Source: Mesorhizobium waimense
Lineage (GTDB): Bacteria > Pseudomonadota > Alphaproteobacteria > Rhizobiales > Rhizobiaceae
Assembly (NCBI RefSeq): GCF_003601975.1
Contig: NZ_QZWZ01000002.1
Span: 1 to 64,000, forward strand
Direction: 5' to 3'
DNA length: 64,000 nucleotides
Part shown: positions 52,930 to 61,553 of the stretch, in pieces
Position numbering within the stretch: position 1 is the first letter of the stretch
How the letters are laid out: the number at the start of each line of letters is the position of its first letter
Translations under genes and position numbers: made by a program
The notes under the pieces: model-generated
Seen by the model: the letters and a program-made list of their open reading frames with translations, nothing else
Database searches by the model: none
Told to the model about the DNA's origin: nothing

Positions 52930-53927
52930 GCGAAGCGTAGCCTTTGGCCGATGCCTTGCGCCTGGGCCTTGGCCAGCATCGCCATGCCCAGCGCTATGTC
53001 GGACAGCGACAGGCCGCGATGCCAGAACAGGATCGTCTCGCCGTCGCTCTGACGCCCGGCTTTCAGCCCGGCGGCGATCTGGCCGAGCTCGGCATGCAGC
53101 GTCTGCTCGCTCAGCCTTCCCGTCTCGACATGGGCGCGCAGCGAACCGAACTTGCCGCCCTTGCATTGGCCCCAGTCGTCGACGACGATCTTTTGCATGA
53201 TGTCTGTCAGCGACAGCTCCACCGCGCTCATCGTGCCGTAAGGTACGACCAAAGCGCCACGCTTGATCCATTCGGTCTTGAGCAACGGCTGCGGTTCCGG
53301 CAGCCGCGTGGCCTCGACGACGATGTCGGCACCTTCCACGCAGGTCTTCCAGTCGGCCACCGCCGTGACCGGCTTGCCAAGGTCGGCCGCCAGTTTGGCG
53401 GCAAAGCCGTCGCGGCTTTCGGGCCGGCGCGAATGGACGCGGATCTCGTTGAAGTCGAAGAGATGATCGAGCAGGTGCACGTTCCAGTAGGCAGTGCCGC
53501 GCGCGCCGATATGGGCGAGCACCTTCGATGTCTTCTTCGCCAGATGTTTCGCGCCGATGGCGGTGATCGCGCCGGTGCGCATGTCGGTGATGACGGTGGC
53601 GTCCAGGATCGCGCGCGGCGTGCCGGTGCGCGGATCGAACAGGTTCAGGATGCCGAACTCCGACGGCAGGCCATGCTTGTAGTTGTCGACATAGTCGCCG
53701 ACGATCTTGACGCCGGCCGCATCGAGCGGCGCGACGTAGCCGCGCAGAACATTGAAATGGCCATGGAAGGACGGGTCGGGCTCGAGATGGACACGCGGCT
53801 CGATCACGGTCTGGCCGTTGCCCTGGGCGACGAGCCCGGCCTCGACCGCGCCGATGATTTCGGCATCGGTCATGGCAAGCGCCTCGATGTCGAGGGCGTT
53901 GAGGTAGTCGATATAGATGGGCTTCAT
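52926..53927 (-). CDS. Ornithine cyclodeaminase / mu-crystallin family protein
   Basis: This 333-residue protein belongs to the ornithine cyclodeaminase/mu-crystallin family: YKHGLPSEFGILNLFDPRTG and ARGTAYWNVHLLDHLFDF (replacing the usual GxGxQA dinucleotide loop with HIGARGTAYW), then EIRVHSRRPESRDGF with basic residues that may hold cofactor phosphate. Family members deaminate or reduce amino-acid-type substrates with NAD(P). It is translationally coupled to the ammonia-lyase homologue, so the two probably handle the same amino-acid-like compound. It is divergent from the MFS gene. Confidence 0.87.
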   Translation of the reverse strand: MKPIYIDYLNALDIEALAMTDAEIIGAVEAGLVAQGNGQTVIEPRVHLEPDPSFHGHFNVLRGYVAPLDAAGVKIVGDYVDNYKHGLPSEFGILNLFDPRTGTPRAILDATVITDMRTGAITAIGAKHLAKKTSKVLAHIGARGTAYWNVHLLDHLFDFNEIRVHSRRPESRDGFAAKLAADLGKPVTAVADWKTCVEGADIVVEATRLPEPQPLLKTEWIKRGALVVPYGTMSAVELSLTDIMQKIVVDDWGQCKGGKFGSLRAHVETGRLSEQTLHAELGQIAAGLKAGRQSDGETILFWHRGLSLSDIALGMAMLAKAQAQGIGQRLRFA

Positions 53928-54042
53928 GCGTGTGTAGTCCCCGGGGAGCCCCCTTCATGCATAGCAGGCGGCGAGGCGACACGAAAGTTTGTTAGTCGAT
54001 ATCTGGACGCAGTCGGCCAAATGCTGTTCAAACCGGTTCGTC

Positions 54043-55476
54043 ATGACTGCCATTCCCGAAAGTGAAGTTTCGTCAAAAACGGCCACGAATTCCCGGCGCG
54101 TGGCGCTGATCGTCGCCATCGCCTTCTTCATGCAGCTGCTGGATTCGACGATCATCTCGACCTCGCTGCCGCAGATGGGAGCCAGCTTCGGCGTGCCCGC
54201 GGTGGCGATGAGCATCGGCATCACCATCTACATGCTGACCATGGCGGTGTTCGTGCCGCTGTCCGGCTGGCTCGCCGACCGATTCGGGGCACGCAACATC
54301 TTCCTTGTGGCGATAGCGCTGTTCACGCTGGCCTCGATCGCCTGCGGCTTCTCCCAGAATTTGACCGAATTCGTCGCTGCGCGCGCGGTGCAGGGCCTCG
54401 GCAGTGCGTTGATGACGCCGGTCGGCCGCATCCTGGTGCTACGCAACGCCTCGAAGTCGGAATTGCTCAACGCCACCGCGCTGATCACCTGGCCGGCGCT
54501 GTTTGCGCCGGTGGTCGGGCCGGTGCTCGGTGGCTTCATTACCACTGCGCTGTCCTGGCACTGGAACTTCTTTATCAACATTCCGCTAGGGTTGGCCGGC
54601 CTGGTGCTGGTCGCCCGCTTCGTTCCCGGCGACCGCGAAGCCGAATCCAAGCCGCTCGACTGGTCGGGCTTTTTCTTGACGTCGGCGGGGCTCGCAAGCC
54701 TGCTCTACGGTCTCGAACGCATCGCGCATGCGGAAGATGGTGTCTTGCCGACCGTGATGCTGCTCGCCCTTGGCATCCTGATCGGCTGGTTGGCTGTGCG
54801 CCATCTCTTGCGCACGCCGCATCCGCTGCTCGACCTTTCATCGTTCAAGGTGCTGACCTTCGCCCTCTCGACATTGTCGGCCGGCACCATCTTTCGGGTG
54901 GCGATCAACGCCACGCCGTTCCTGTTGCCGCTGCTGTTCCAGGTCGGCTTCGGCCTCAGCCCGATCGATGCCGGCATGATGATCCTCGCCTATTTCCTCG
55001 GCAATCTCGGCATGAAGGCGGTAACGACACCGACGCTGAGGCGCTTCGGTTTTCGCTCGGTGATGGTCGTCAATGGCGTGGTCGCCTCTCTGTCGATCAT
55101 CGCCTGCGCGGCGATCTCGCCGCAGACCCCGCAGGCGCTGGTGGTGGCGCTGATGCTGATCGCCGGCCTGTCGCGCTCGATGCAGTTCACCGCGCTCAAC
55201 ACGCTGGCTTTCGCCGACATCGCGGCCACGCAGCGCAGTTCCGCGGCGACGCTGTCCAGCATGCTGCAGCAGGTGGCGATGCTGTTCGGCGTCGCGGTCG
55301 CGGCGGCGATCCTCAATTTGTCGCAGATCGCCAGAGGCCAAACGGCGCTCGACCTCGTCGACTTCCGGATAGCCTTCCTCGCGATCGGCGTGATCGGGCT
55401 GGTGGCAGCGTTCCGTTTCCTGGCATTGCCGCGCACCGCGGGCGCGGAAGTTTCGGGCCATGCGCTGGAGAATTGA
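54043..55476 (+). CDS. MFS transporter, DHA2 family
   Basis: This 477-residue inner-membrane protein has about 14 hydrophobic segments and DHA2 features: FMQLLDSTIISTSLPQMG in the first helix, GWLADRFGARN in loop 2-3 and AARAVQGLGSALMTPVGR in helix 4 (motif C-like). DHA2 proteins are drug/H+ antiporters. The N-terminal region before helix 1 is short and polar. ATG 54043 is chosen as the first ATG before the helical part; no strong ribosome binding site is visible and a TTG at 53989 is an alternative. It is divergent from the cyclodeaminase-family gene with a 115-base gap. The substrate is unknown. Confidence 0.9.
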   Translation: MTAIPESEVSSKTATNSRRVALIVAIAFFMQLLDSTIISTSLPQMGASFGVPAVAMSIGITIYMLTMAVFVPLSGWLADRFGARNIFLVAIALFTLASIACGFSQNLTEFVAARAVQGLGSALMTPVGRILVLRNASKSELLNATALITWPALFAPVVGPVLGGFITTALSWHWNFFINIPLGLAGLVLVARFVPGDREAESKPLDWSGFFLTSAGLASLLYGLERIAHAEDGVLPTVMLLALGILIGWLAVRHLLRTPHPLLDLSSFKVLTFALSTLSAGTIFRVAINATPFLLPLLFQVGFGLSPIDAGMMILAYFLGNLGMKAVTTPTLRRFGFRSVMVVNGVVASLSIIACAAISPQTPQALVVALMLIAGLSRSMQFTALNTLAFADIAATQRSSAATLSSMLQQVAMLFGVAVAAAILNLSQIARGQTALDLVDFRIAFLAIGVIGLVAAFRFLALPRTAGAEVSGHALEN

Positions 55477-55514
55477 CGTCGAATTTTTCGCACCGGCATG
55501 GGCGCGGCGGTTGT

Positions 55515-55701
55515 CCCTTCTCCCCTTGTGGGAGAAGGTGGCCGAGCGAAGCTCGGTCGGATGAGGGGTGCTGGAAGGATCGCTACGTTGAAGAACTAAA
55601 CGCTTGAAATTAATTGATCTTTTTCGCGCCGCTTTTCTTTCGGCATCCCATCCGTCTCGGCGCTGCGCGCCGATCCACCTTCTCCCACAAGGGGTCAAGG
55701 G
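55515..55701. repeat. Two inverted copies of a rhizobial intergenic repeat
   Basis: Copy A (55515-55569) reads CCTTCTCCCCTTGTGGGAGA and on through a GATGAGGGG end; copy B (55647-55701) is the reverse orientation of the same unit with differences. Each contains an internal hairpin (TTCTCCC / GGGAGAA). Such units are scattered through Mesorhizobium and Rhizobium genomes, as I recall. The pair could fold into a long stem and end transcription of both convergent genes. The spacer (55570-55646) is AT-rich and holds nothing I recognise. Confidence 0.7.
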
Positions 55702-55713
55702 AAGTCCGCCGTG

Positions 55714-56601
55714 CTACACCGGCCGATACACCCGCTCAGCCGTGTTCCAGAAGATATCCGCCTCTGCCCCCGCGCCATGTTTCGCCACCGCTGCGCGGTG
55801 CGCCTTGATAAGTTCGGCGTGGCTGGTCCAGAGTTTTTCGATCGGAAAGTTCGAGCCGAACATCAGGTGGTCCGAGCCAAGAATATCGATCGCATTGTCG
55901 ACGATGTAGGCGATCAGCGCCGGGTCGTTGCGGTGGACGAAGGTGCCGAGGCCAGAGAGCTTGGCGTGGAAATTGGGCGCGGCGGACAAAGTGCGCAGGC
56001 CGACCTTCCAAGCCTCGGTGGCTTCCGGCTCCATGCCGGTCAGCATGCCGGCATGGGTGAGGATGAAGTTCGTCTCCGGATTCTCGCCGACCAGCGTCAG
56101 CCCGTCCTTCATCTGTGCGGGGAAGAGCTGCAGGTCGAAGGACAGGTCATAGTTTTTCAGGCGTGCTACATTTGCCCGCACCTTGGGGTCGATGACCTGG
56201 TCGGCCGAAGCGGCGAAGCGGAAGGCCGGCGTTTCGTGCCAGTGCAGTTGCATGCGCACGCCGCGCAGCAGCGGATATTTTTTGAGCCGGTCGATCTGGT
56301 GGCGGACATCGTCGACCGTCATGTCGGCATAGCCGACGATTGCATGCGGCCAGCCGGTTTCTTCCGCAGTCTTCTGCAGGAAGGCGACCTCGTTTTCGAA
56401 GTCTTCCTTCGCCCAGTTGGTCTGGACATAGACAGCCTTTTCGACGCCGGCGCCCCTCTGGTCGGTCAAGAATTCCTCGATCGGGTAGTCGCGGCGGATC
56501 GGCTCGTAGGGGCCGAAGATGCGCGGCACCTTCGGTCCGACCAGCCAGGGCTGGTCCTTTTGGCGCCAGATGTGGAAATGCGCGTCGATCGCTTTCTGCA
56601 T
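55714..56601 (-). CDS. Amidohydrolase family protein (LigI/lactonase-like)
   Basis: This 295-residue TIM-barrel hydrolase has the amidohydrolase-2 start IDAHFHIWR (metal His pair), then VYVQTNWAKEDFENEVAF, RGVRMQLHWHE, FILTHAGML and LGSDHLMFGSNFPIE with the catalytic Asp of the family. LigI-type enzymes open 2-pyrone or sugar lactones and related ones decarboxylate. ATG 56601 shares one base with the stop of the VWA gene (TGATG). It is the last gene of the molybdenum hydroxylase operon, so it may open a lactone or ring formed from the hydroxylated substrate. Confidence 0.85.
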   Translation of the reverse strand: MQKAIDAHFHIWRQKDQPWLVGPKVPRIFGPYEPIRRDYPIEEFLTDQRGAGVEKAVYVQTNWAKEDFENEVAFLQKTAEETGWPHAIVGYADMTVDDVRHQIDRLKKYPLLRGVRMQLHWHETPAFRFAASADQVIDPKVRANVARLKNYDLSFDLQLFPAQMKDGLTLVGENPETNFILTHAGMLTGMEPEATEAWKVGLRTLSAAPNFHAKLSGLGTFVHRNDPALIAYIVDNAIDILGSDHLMFGSNFPIEKLWTSHAELIKAHRAAVAKHGAGAEADIFWNTAERVYRPV

Positions 56602-57698
56602 CACGAGACCCTCTTCCAGATGGCTGCGGCCGCAGGGGCGGGCCGCGCGAGCGACAGGATGAAATCGGTGAGACCCGATATGGATGAGCCGTCGACGAGA
56701 TCGTCGAGCACTGGCAGGATGGCGCGAAGTGCTGCCGTCGCCGGCCGAAAGCGCGGATCGCCGGCCAGCGGTGTCGCCAGCGAAAGCCGGAAGGCGCGGG
56801 CGCTCAGCCGGCGCATTGCTGTTTCCAACTCGGCATGGTCGCCGCGCTCAAGGGCATCCGAGAGGATGACGACTGCGGCACCCCGCGCGAAGGCGGAAAA
56901 GCGCGGCACCGAGAGGAAGGCGAGCAGCGTTGGTCCCATGCGGGTGCCGCCGTCCCAGTCGTCGACCTGGGCGGCCGCGCGAGCCAGGGCCTGGCCGCGG
57001 TCGCGGATGCGTAGCGCCGAGGTGATGCGGGTGAGCCGCGTGCCGAAGGTGAAGATCTCGGCACGGCCGGCGCCCTGCACAGCGGCATGCGCCAGCCGGA
57101 GGTAGTCTGCCGTGTGCAGCTTCATCGAGCCGGAAACGTCGATGAGCAGCAGCAGCTTGCGCGGCACGGCCTGGCGGCGGCGCAGCATCGGCGAGGGGAT
57201 ATCGCCATCGGCGCTGACGATTTCGCTGAGCGAGCGGCGCAGGTCGAGCGTGCCGCGCGAGCGGGTGCGCATAATGCGGAAGGAACGGCGAGCGGGCAGG
57301 GCGGCGGCGAGCTTGCGGCGGAAGGGGGCGAGGCTGTCGCTGTCACGCTGGAAGTCGCGGTTGCTCAACTGTTCGATCGCCGAGGAAAGTTCGCCGCCTT
57401 TCTCCTGGCGGGCGGTCTGGTTCTCTGCCTCGCGCGTGCCGCGATCATCCTTGATGCGGGTTTCCTCGTCTTCCTCACCGTCGATCGAAGGCCGGACGTC
57501 GCCATAGAAATAGCTGCGAAAATGCGCCTCGAATTCATCGCGGCGGTCGGGCGAGGGGGCAAGCGTGGCCAATGCTGCCTCGCGGATGTCGGCCATCGAG
57601 CGCGGCCCGAGCAACTTCACCGCCTGCATGAAGCTGGAGATCTGCTCCGGCGCGATGGCAAAGCCGTAGCGGCGCAACAGGCGGGCGAAGCCGAGCAT
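56601..57698 (-). CDS. CoxE-like VWA domain protein (molybdoenzyme maturation)
   Basis: This 365-residue protein has a charged N-terminal half (including RDEFEAHFRSYFYGDVRP and acidic EDEETRIKDDRGTREAEN) and a C-terminal von Willebrand A domain with MIDAS motif LLLIDVSGSMKLH. CoxE of CO dehydrogenase clusters has this layout and works with the CoxD ATPase to finish the Mo/Cu centre. ATG 57698 (MLGFARLLRRYG) is the likely start; the frame is open further upstream as overlap with the ATPase gene. It lies next to the ATPase gene and after the molybdopterin genes. Confidence 0.85.
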   Translation of the reverse strand: MLGFARLLRRYGFAIAPEQISSFMQAVKLLGPRSMADIREAALATLAPSPDRRDEFEAHFRSYFYGDVRPSIDGEEDEETRIKDDRGTREAENQTARQEKGGELSSAIEQLSNRDFQRDSDSLAPFRRKLAAALPARRSFRIMRTRSRGTLDLRRSLSEIVSADGDIPSPMLRRRQAVPRKLLLLIDVSGSMKLHTADYLRLAHAAVQGAGRAEIFTFGTRLTRITSALRIRDRGQALARAAAQVDDWDGGTRMGPTLLAFLSVPRFSAFARGAAVVILSDALERGDHAELETAMRRLSARAFRLSLATPLAGDPRFRPATAALRAILPVLDDLVDGSSISGLTDFILSLARPAPAAAAIWKRVS

Positions 57699-57733
57699 GG
57701 GTTCCGCAGCGCGGGGTAAGTTCGCGGCGGGTC

Positions 57734-58615
57734 TCAAGCCAGAGCCTCCTCGACGATCCGGCCGAGCTCGGGCGCGATCGAGGACAGGTCTTCCTCGTCC
57801 TTGATCAGGACGCCGATGGCGCGGCGGAAGGCTTCGGGCCACGGGCTGCCGCCCTTCTCGAGGATGGTGGCGGCATTGGCCCATTCGACCGCTTCGGCGA
57901 TACCGGGCGGCTTGGCCAGGGGACGGGCGCGGATCGACTGCACGGCGTTGGCCACGGCGCGCGCGGTGGCCTCAGCGACATCACCAGTGCGCAGCATGAT
58001 GATCTCGGCCTCGCGCGCGACGTCGGGATAGCCGATCCAGTGATAGACGCAGCGGCGGCGCAGCGCCTCGGCGAGTTCCCGGGTGCGGTTCGAGGTCAGG
58101 ATGACAATCGGCTGCGTGGCGGCGCGGATCGTGCCGCGCTCGGGGATGCTGATCTGGAAATCGGAGAGGAATTCCAAGAGCAACGCTTCGAATTCATGGT
58201 CGGAGCGGTCGATCTCGTCGACCAGCAGCACGCGCTGCTCAGGCGCTCGCAGCACCTGCAGCAGCGGCCGCGCGATCAAAAAACGGTCGTCATAAATGTC
58301 GATCTCGTGCTCGCAGGCATGGCGGATGGCGAGCAGCTGGCGCTGGTAGTTCCATTCGTAGAGGGCGTGCGCGGCGTCGATGCCTTCATAGCATTGCAGC
58401 CGCACCAACTCGCGGCCGAGCAGTTCGGCGATTGCCTTTGCCGCTTCCGTCTTGCCGACGCCGGGTGCACCTTCGAGCAGCAGCGGCTTGCCCAGCCTGA
58501 TCGCCAAGAAGATGGCCGTCGCAAGGCTCTCATCTGCCAGATAGCGCGAAGCGGCGAGCTGCGATGCCACCGCCTCGGGCGAGGGAGCGACAGTCTCGGC
58601 GCTTGGATCAGGCAT
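57734..58615 (-). CDS. MoxR/CoxD-type AAA+ ATPase
   Basis: This 293-residue AAA+ ATPase has Walker A LLEGAPGVGKTEAAK near 49-62, Walker B VLLVDEIDRSDHEFEALL and sensor motif VILTSNRTRELAEAL near 195, with arginine-finger candidates in ALRRRCVYHW. MoxR proteins act as chaperones with VWA partners, here the CoxE-like protein 35 bases downstream. In CO-oxidising bacteria CoxD helps insert S and Cu into the Mo cofactor. Here it probably matures the split Mo-hydroxylase encoded just upstream. ATG 58615 (MPDPSAETV) is preferred over in-frame upstream codons that overlap the preceding gene. Confidence 0.9.
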   Translation of the reverse strand: MPDPSAETVAPSPEAVASQLAASRYLADESLATAIFLAIRLGKPLLLEGAPGVGKTEAAKAIAELLGRELVRLQCYEGIDAAHALYEWNYQRQLLAIRHACEHEIDIYDDRFLIARPLLQVLRAPEQRVLLVDEIDRSDHEFEALLLEFLSDFQISIPERGTIRAATQPIVILTSNRTRELAEALRRRCVYHWIGYPDVAREAEIIMLRTGDVAEATARAVANAVQSIRARPLAKPPGIAEAVEWANAATILEKGGSPWPEAFRRAIGVLIKDEEDLSSIAPELGRIVEEALA

Positions 58616-58623
58616 TTCGCCCC

Positions 58624-59628
58624 TCAGCCCGCGGCCTGCGCCTTGAGCGCGCGCATGATGCGCTCCGGCGTGATCGGCAGCGTATCGATGCGCACGCCGA
58701 CGGCGTCGAAGACGGCATTGGCCACGGCGGGGATCTGCGGGTTGGCGCACATTTCGCCCGGCCCCTTGGCGCCAAACGGTCCGTCGGCCGACGGCCGTTC
58801 GAGCACGATGATCTCGGTCTTTGCCAGATCGCCCGGCCCCGGCATCAAATACTGATTGAAGTCGGTGCCGCCATAGTCGCGGTTGGGATAATAGGGTTCG
58901 GTGGTCTCGTAGAGGGCGTGGCTGATACCCATCCAGGAGCCGCCGACCAGCTGCTGCTCGACCATCTTCGGGTTCAGGGCGCGGCCGATCTCGAAGACGT
59001 TCTTCACCGTCAGCACAGTGACTTCACCGGTCTCGTCGTCAACCTCGACCTCTGCCACCGTGCAGGCGTGGGCATAGCAGGTCGACGGCTTCATCGCGCC
59101 GGTTTCCTTCTCCGGATAGGAGCGCGGAATCAGGAACATGCCGCGGCCGGAGATCGAGCGGCCGCGCTTGAAATGCGCCGACAGCGCGACATCGAAGATC
59201 GAGATCGACTTCTGCGGCGCGCCCTTGACCAGGATGTTGCCTTGGCCGTCCGTCTCGAGGTCTGAGGCGTTGACCTCCAGTTCCTCGGCCGCCACTTCCA
59301 GCATCACCTGGCGGGCTTCCTTCGCTGCCTGGATGACGGCATTGCCGGCGCGATGCGTGCCGCGCGAAGCGAAGGTGCCCATGCAGTGGGGGCCGGTGTC
59401 GGTGTCGGCAGTGTCGATGATGACGCGGTCGGTCGGCACGCCGATGGTCTCGGCGCAGATCTGCGCCATGATCTGCTTCATGCCCTGGCCGAGATCGACT
59501 GATGACAGCGTCACCATGAAATTGCCGGTCGGGGTCGAATGCACCAGCGCCTGGGTCGGGTCACCGCCGAGGTTCATGCCGGTCGGGTAGTTGATCGCGG
59601 CGACGCCGCGTCCGCGCCTGATCGCCAT
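58624..59628 (-). CDS. Molybdenum hydroxylase large subunit, C-terminal half as a separate protein
   Basis: This 334-residue protein matches the second half of xanthine-dehydrogenase-family Mo subunits: VTLSSVDLGQGMKQIMAQ, CMGTFASRGTHRAGNAVI, NVFEIGRALNPKMVEQQLVG and the catalytic Glu in GAKGPGEMCANPQIPA near the end. It starts one base after the stop of the first half, in another frame, with AAGGGAGC as ribosome binding site inside the end of the upstream gene. Both halves together make a normal-length Mo subunit. Eubacterium barkeri nicotinate dehydrogenase (NdhL/NdhM) is the known natural example of such a split. Confidence 0.9.
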   Translation of the reverse strand: MAIRRGRGVAAINYPTGMNLGGDPTQALVHSTPTGNFMVTLSSVDLGQGMKQIMAQICAETIGVPTDRVIIDTADTDTGPHCMGTFASRGTHRAGNAVIQAAKEARQVMLEVAAEELEVNASDLETDGQGNILVKGAPQKSISIFDVALSAHFKRGRSISGRGMFLIPRSYPEKETGAMKPSTCYAHACTVAEVEVDDETGEVTVLTVKNVFEIGRALNPKMVEQQLVGGSWMGISHALYETTEPYYPNRDYGGTDFNQYLMPGPGDLAKTEIIVLERPSADGPFGAKGPGEMCANPQIPAVANAVFDAVGVRIDTLPITPERIMRALKAQAAG

Positions 59629-59629
59629 C

Positions 59630-60997
59630 TCAAGCTCCCTTCGTATAGGAGGACATGGCCATGTATTTCTCTGCCACCGGCCAGTTGGCGGCGCGCGAGG
59701 CTTCCTGCATGCATTCGATCAGCGCCGCCCCTTCCGTCGGCTGGCGATGCGCCTTCATGTCGCCGTCGCGATAGGCGTTGACGAAGCGGAATTCGAGCGG
59801 GTCCATGCCGATCAGCCGCGCCAGCTTGTCCATCTGCACCTCCAGCGCGAAATCGCCGATGGTGACGCCGAAGCCACGCATGGCCGACGAAGGCGTGCGG
59901 TTGGTGTAGACGCAATAGGTGTCGATCCAGACATTCGGGATTGTATAGGGTCCGGGGTAGTGCGCCGCACCTTTCTGCGCGCCATAGGGCGAGTGGCGCG
60001 AATAGGCGCCGGCATCGGTGTAGCCGGTGACCTTGCGCGCGACGATGCGGCCGTCCATCATGACGCCATCCTTGATGACGACCTTTTCCGCCGCGCGGGG
60101 TGACGATATCTGCATCTCCTCCTCGCGGCTGTAGATGAAACAAACCGGGCGTCCGGTTAGTTTGGCGCCAAGAATGGCGATCGGCTCGACGATGACGTCG
60201 ACCTTGCCGCCAAAGCCGCCGCCGACCGTGCCGCCGACGAAATGCAGCTTGCTGCCGGGCATCTGCAGGATGATCGAGGCGTTGTCGAGGGTGAAGAACA
60301 TCGCCTGGGTGTTGGTGTAGCAGGTGAAGCGGTCATTGCCTTCGGGCGCCACCACGCAGCCCGTCGTCTCGGTCGGTGCGTGTTCGATCGGCGAGGACTG
60401 GTAACTCTGTTCGAGAATATGATCGGCTTGGCCAAAGCCCGCCTCGACATCGCCGAAGCGCACCTTGCGGCATTCGCCGCTGTCATAGAGGTAATAGTTC
60501 TGACCGTGATATTCGTTGACGAGTGGCGCGCCGGGCTTCAGCGCTTCCTCCATGTCGAAGACGGCCGGCAGCACCTCGTAGTCGACCTTGACCTTGGCTG
60601 CTGCTTCCTGCGCCGCGCGCTCGGTCTCTGCCAGCACCGCCACCACGGCCTCACCCTTCCAGCGCACCTTGCCGTCGGCGAGCACCGTTTCGTCCTCCGG
60701 TCCGATCTGGATCAGGATCAGGATGGTGTAGACATTGTGCGGCACGTCCTTGGCCGTCAGCACCTTGACCACGCCCGGATGCTTCTCGGCCTCCGAGGTG
60801 TCGATGCTCCGGATGCGGGCGTGATGGTGCGGGCTGCGCACCATCTTCAGATGCAGCATGCCGGGAAAGTTGCGGTCGGCGAAGTAGGCGGTCTTGCCGG
60901 TGACATGGCCGGGGGAATCGAGCCGCGGCCGGGGCTGGCCGATCTCGTTGAGGCCGTTCTGGCGGACATCGGCGAAGTAGCTCTTGCGCAGTTCCAT
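59630..60997 (-). CDS. Molybdenum hydroxylase large subunit, N-terminal half as a separate protein
   Basis: This 455-residue protein covers the N-terminal a/b hammerhead domain and the first Mo-cofactor domain: RPRLDSPGHVTGKTAYFAD near 23-41, EGNDRFTCYTNTQAMFF, FVGGTVGGGFGGKVDV and SSAMRGFGVTIGDFALEV. The active-site motif AMRGFG is of the xanthine dehydrogenase/nicotinate dehydrogenase kind, not the AYRCSFR of CO dehydrogenase. It ends cleanly before the second Mo domain, which is the next gene. It probably hydroxylates a heterocycle or aldehyde at a C-H bond using water. Confidence 0.9.
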   Translation of the reverse strand: MELRKSYFADVRQNGLNEIGQPRPRLDSPGHVTGKTAYFADRNFPGMLHLKMVRSPHHHARIRSIDTSEAEKHPGVVKVLTAKDVPHNVYTILILIQIGPEDETVLADGKVRWKGEAVVAVLAETERAAQEAAAKVKVDYEVLPAVFDMEEALKPGAPLVNEYHGQNYYLYDSGECRKVRFGDVEAGFGQADHILEQSYQSSPIEHAPTETTGCVVAPEGNDRFTCYTNTQAMFFTLDNASIILQMPGSKLHFVGGTVGGGFGGKVDVIVEPIAILGAKLTGRPVCFIYSREEEMQISSPRAAEKVVIKDGVMMDGRIVARKVTGYTDAGAYSRHSPYGAQKGAAHYPGPYTIPNVWIDTYCVYTNRTPSSAMRGFGVTIGDFALEVQMDKLARLIGMDPLEFRFVNAYRDGDMKAHRQPTEGAALIECMQEASRAANWPVAEKYMAMSSYTKGA

Positions 60998-61010
60998 TTT
61001 TCTTGCCCCC

Positions 61011-61493
61011 TCAGGCAGCGTTCTGCGAATTGGCGCGCGCAGCGGTCAATACCGCCTGGATGATCGGCTCGTAGCCGGTGCAGCGGCAGATGTTGCCGGA
61101 TAGTGCCTCGACCACTTCCTCGCGACTGGGGTTGGCCGTGTGGTCGAGCAGCACCTTGGCCGCCATGATCATGCCCGGCGTGCAGAAACCGCATTGCGTG
61201 GCGAAGGCATCGAGAAAGGCGCGCTGCAGCGGATGCAGCACGCCGGCTTCGGCAAGGCCTGACGTCGTCCTGATGTCGGCGCCGTTGCAGGTTTCGGCCA
61301 GCGTCAGGCAGGAGAGCCTCAATTCGCCGTCGATGATGACCGAGCAGGCGCCGCAGGTGCCTTGATGACAGCCGCCTTTCGGCGAGGTGTCGCCTATCTT
61401 GTCTCGCAGTGCGTGGAGCAGCGTCGTGCCGCTGTCGACGAATTCGGCCTTCTCGGAGCCGTTGAGCGTGAACTGAACCGGAACCTTTGCCAT
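61011..61493 (-). CDS. Molybdenum hydroxylase small subunit, two [2Fe-2S] clusters
   Basis: This 160-residue protein has an N-terminal plant-ferredoxin-type cluster (GGCHQGTCGACSV, then SCLTLAETC) and a C-terminal cluster (QCGFCTPGMIMA and NICRCTGYEPII) as in all xanthine-dehydrogenase-type small subunits. It carries electrons from the Mo centre to FAD. It lies between the FAD-subunit gene and the first Mo-subunit gene, 13 bases before the latter. Length and spacing are normal. Confidence 0.96.
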   Translation of the reverse strand: MAKVPVQFTLNGSEKAEFVDSGTTLLHALRDKIGDTSPKGGCHQGTCGACSVIIDGELRLSCLTLAETCNGADIRTTSGLAEAGVLHPLQRAFLDAFATQCGFCTPGMIMAAKVLLDHTANPSREEVVEALSGNICRCTGYEPIIQAVLTAARANSQNAA

Positions 61494-61553
61494 TTTTTCC
61501 TCCCAGCGCGCCTGCCCGAACCATCGGACAGACGCGCGCCCCCCAGCCTGTGG

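Noticed and set aside
51448..53982. One 844-residue protein fusing a basic N-terminal part to the ammonia-lyase
   Set aside because: The extra 351 codons are a wrong-frame reading of the ornithine-cyclodeaminase-family gene; the lyase has its own ATG at 52929 in a four-base overlap.
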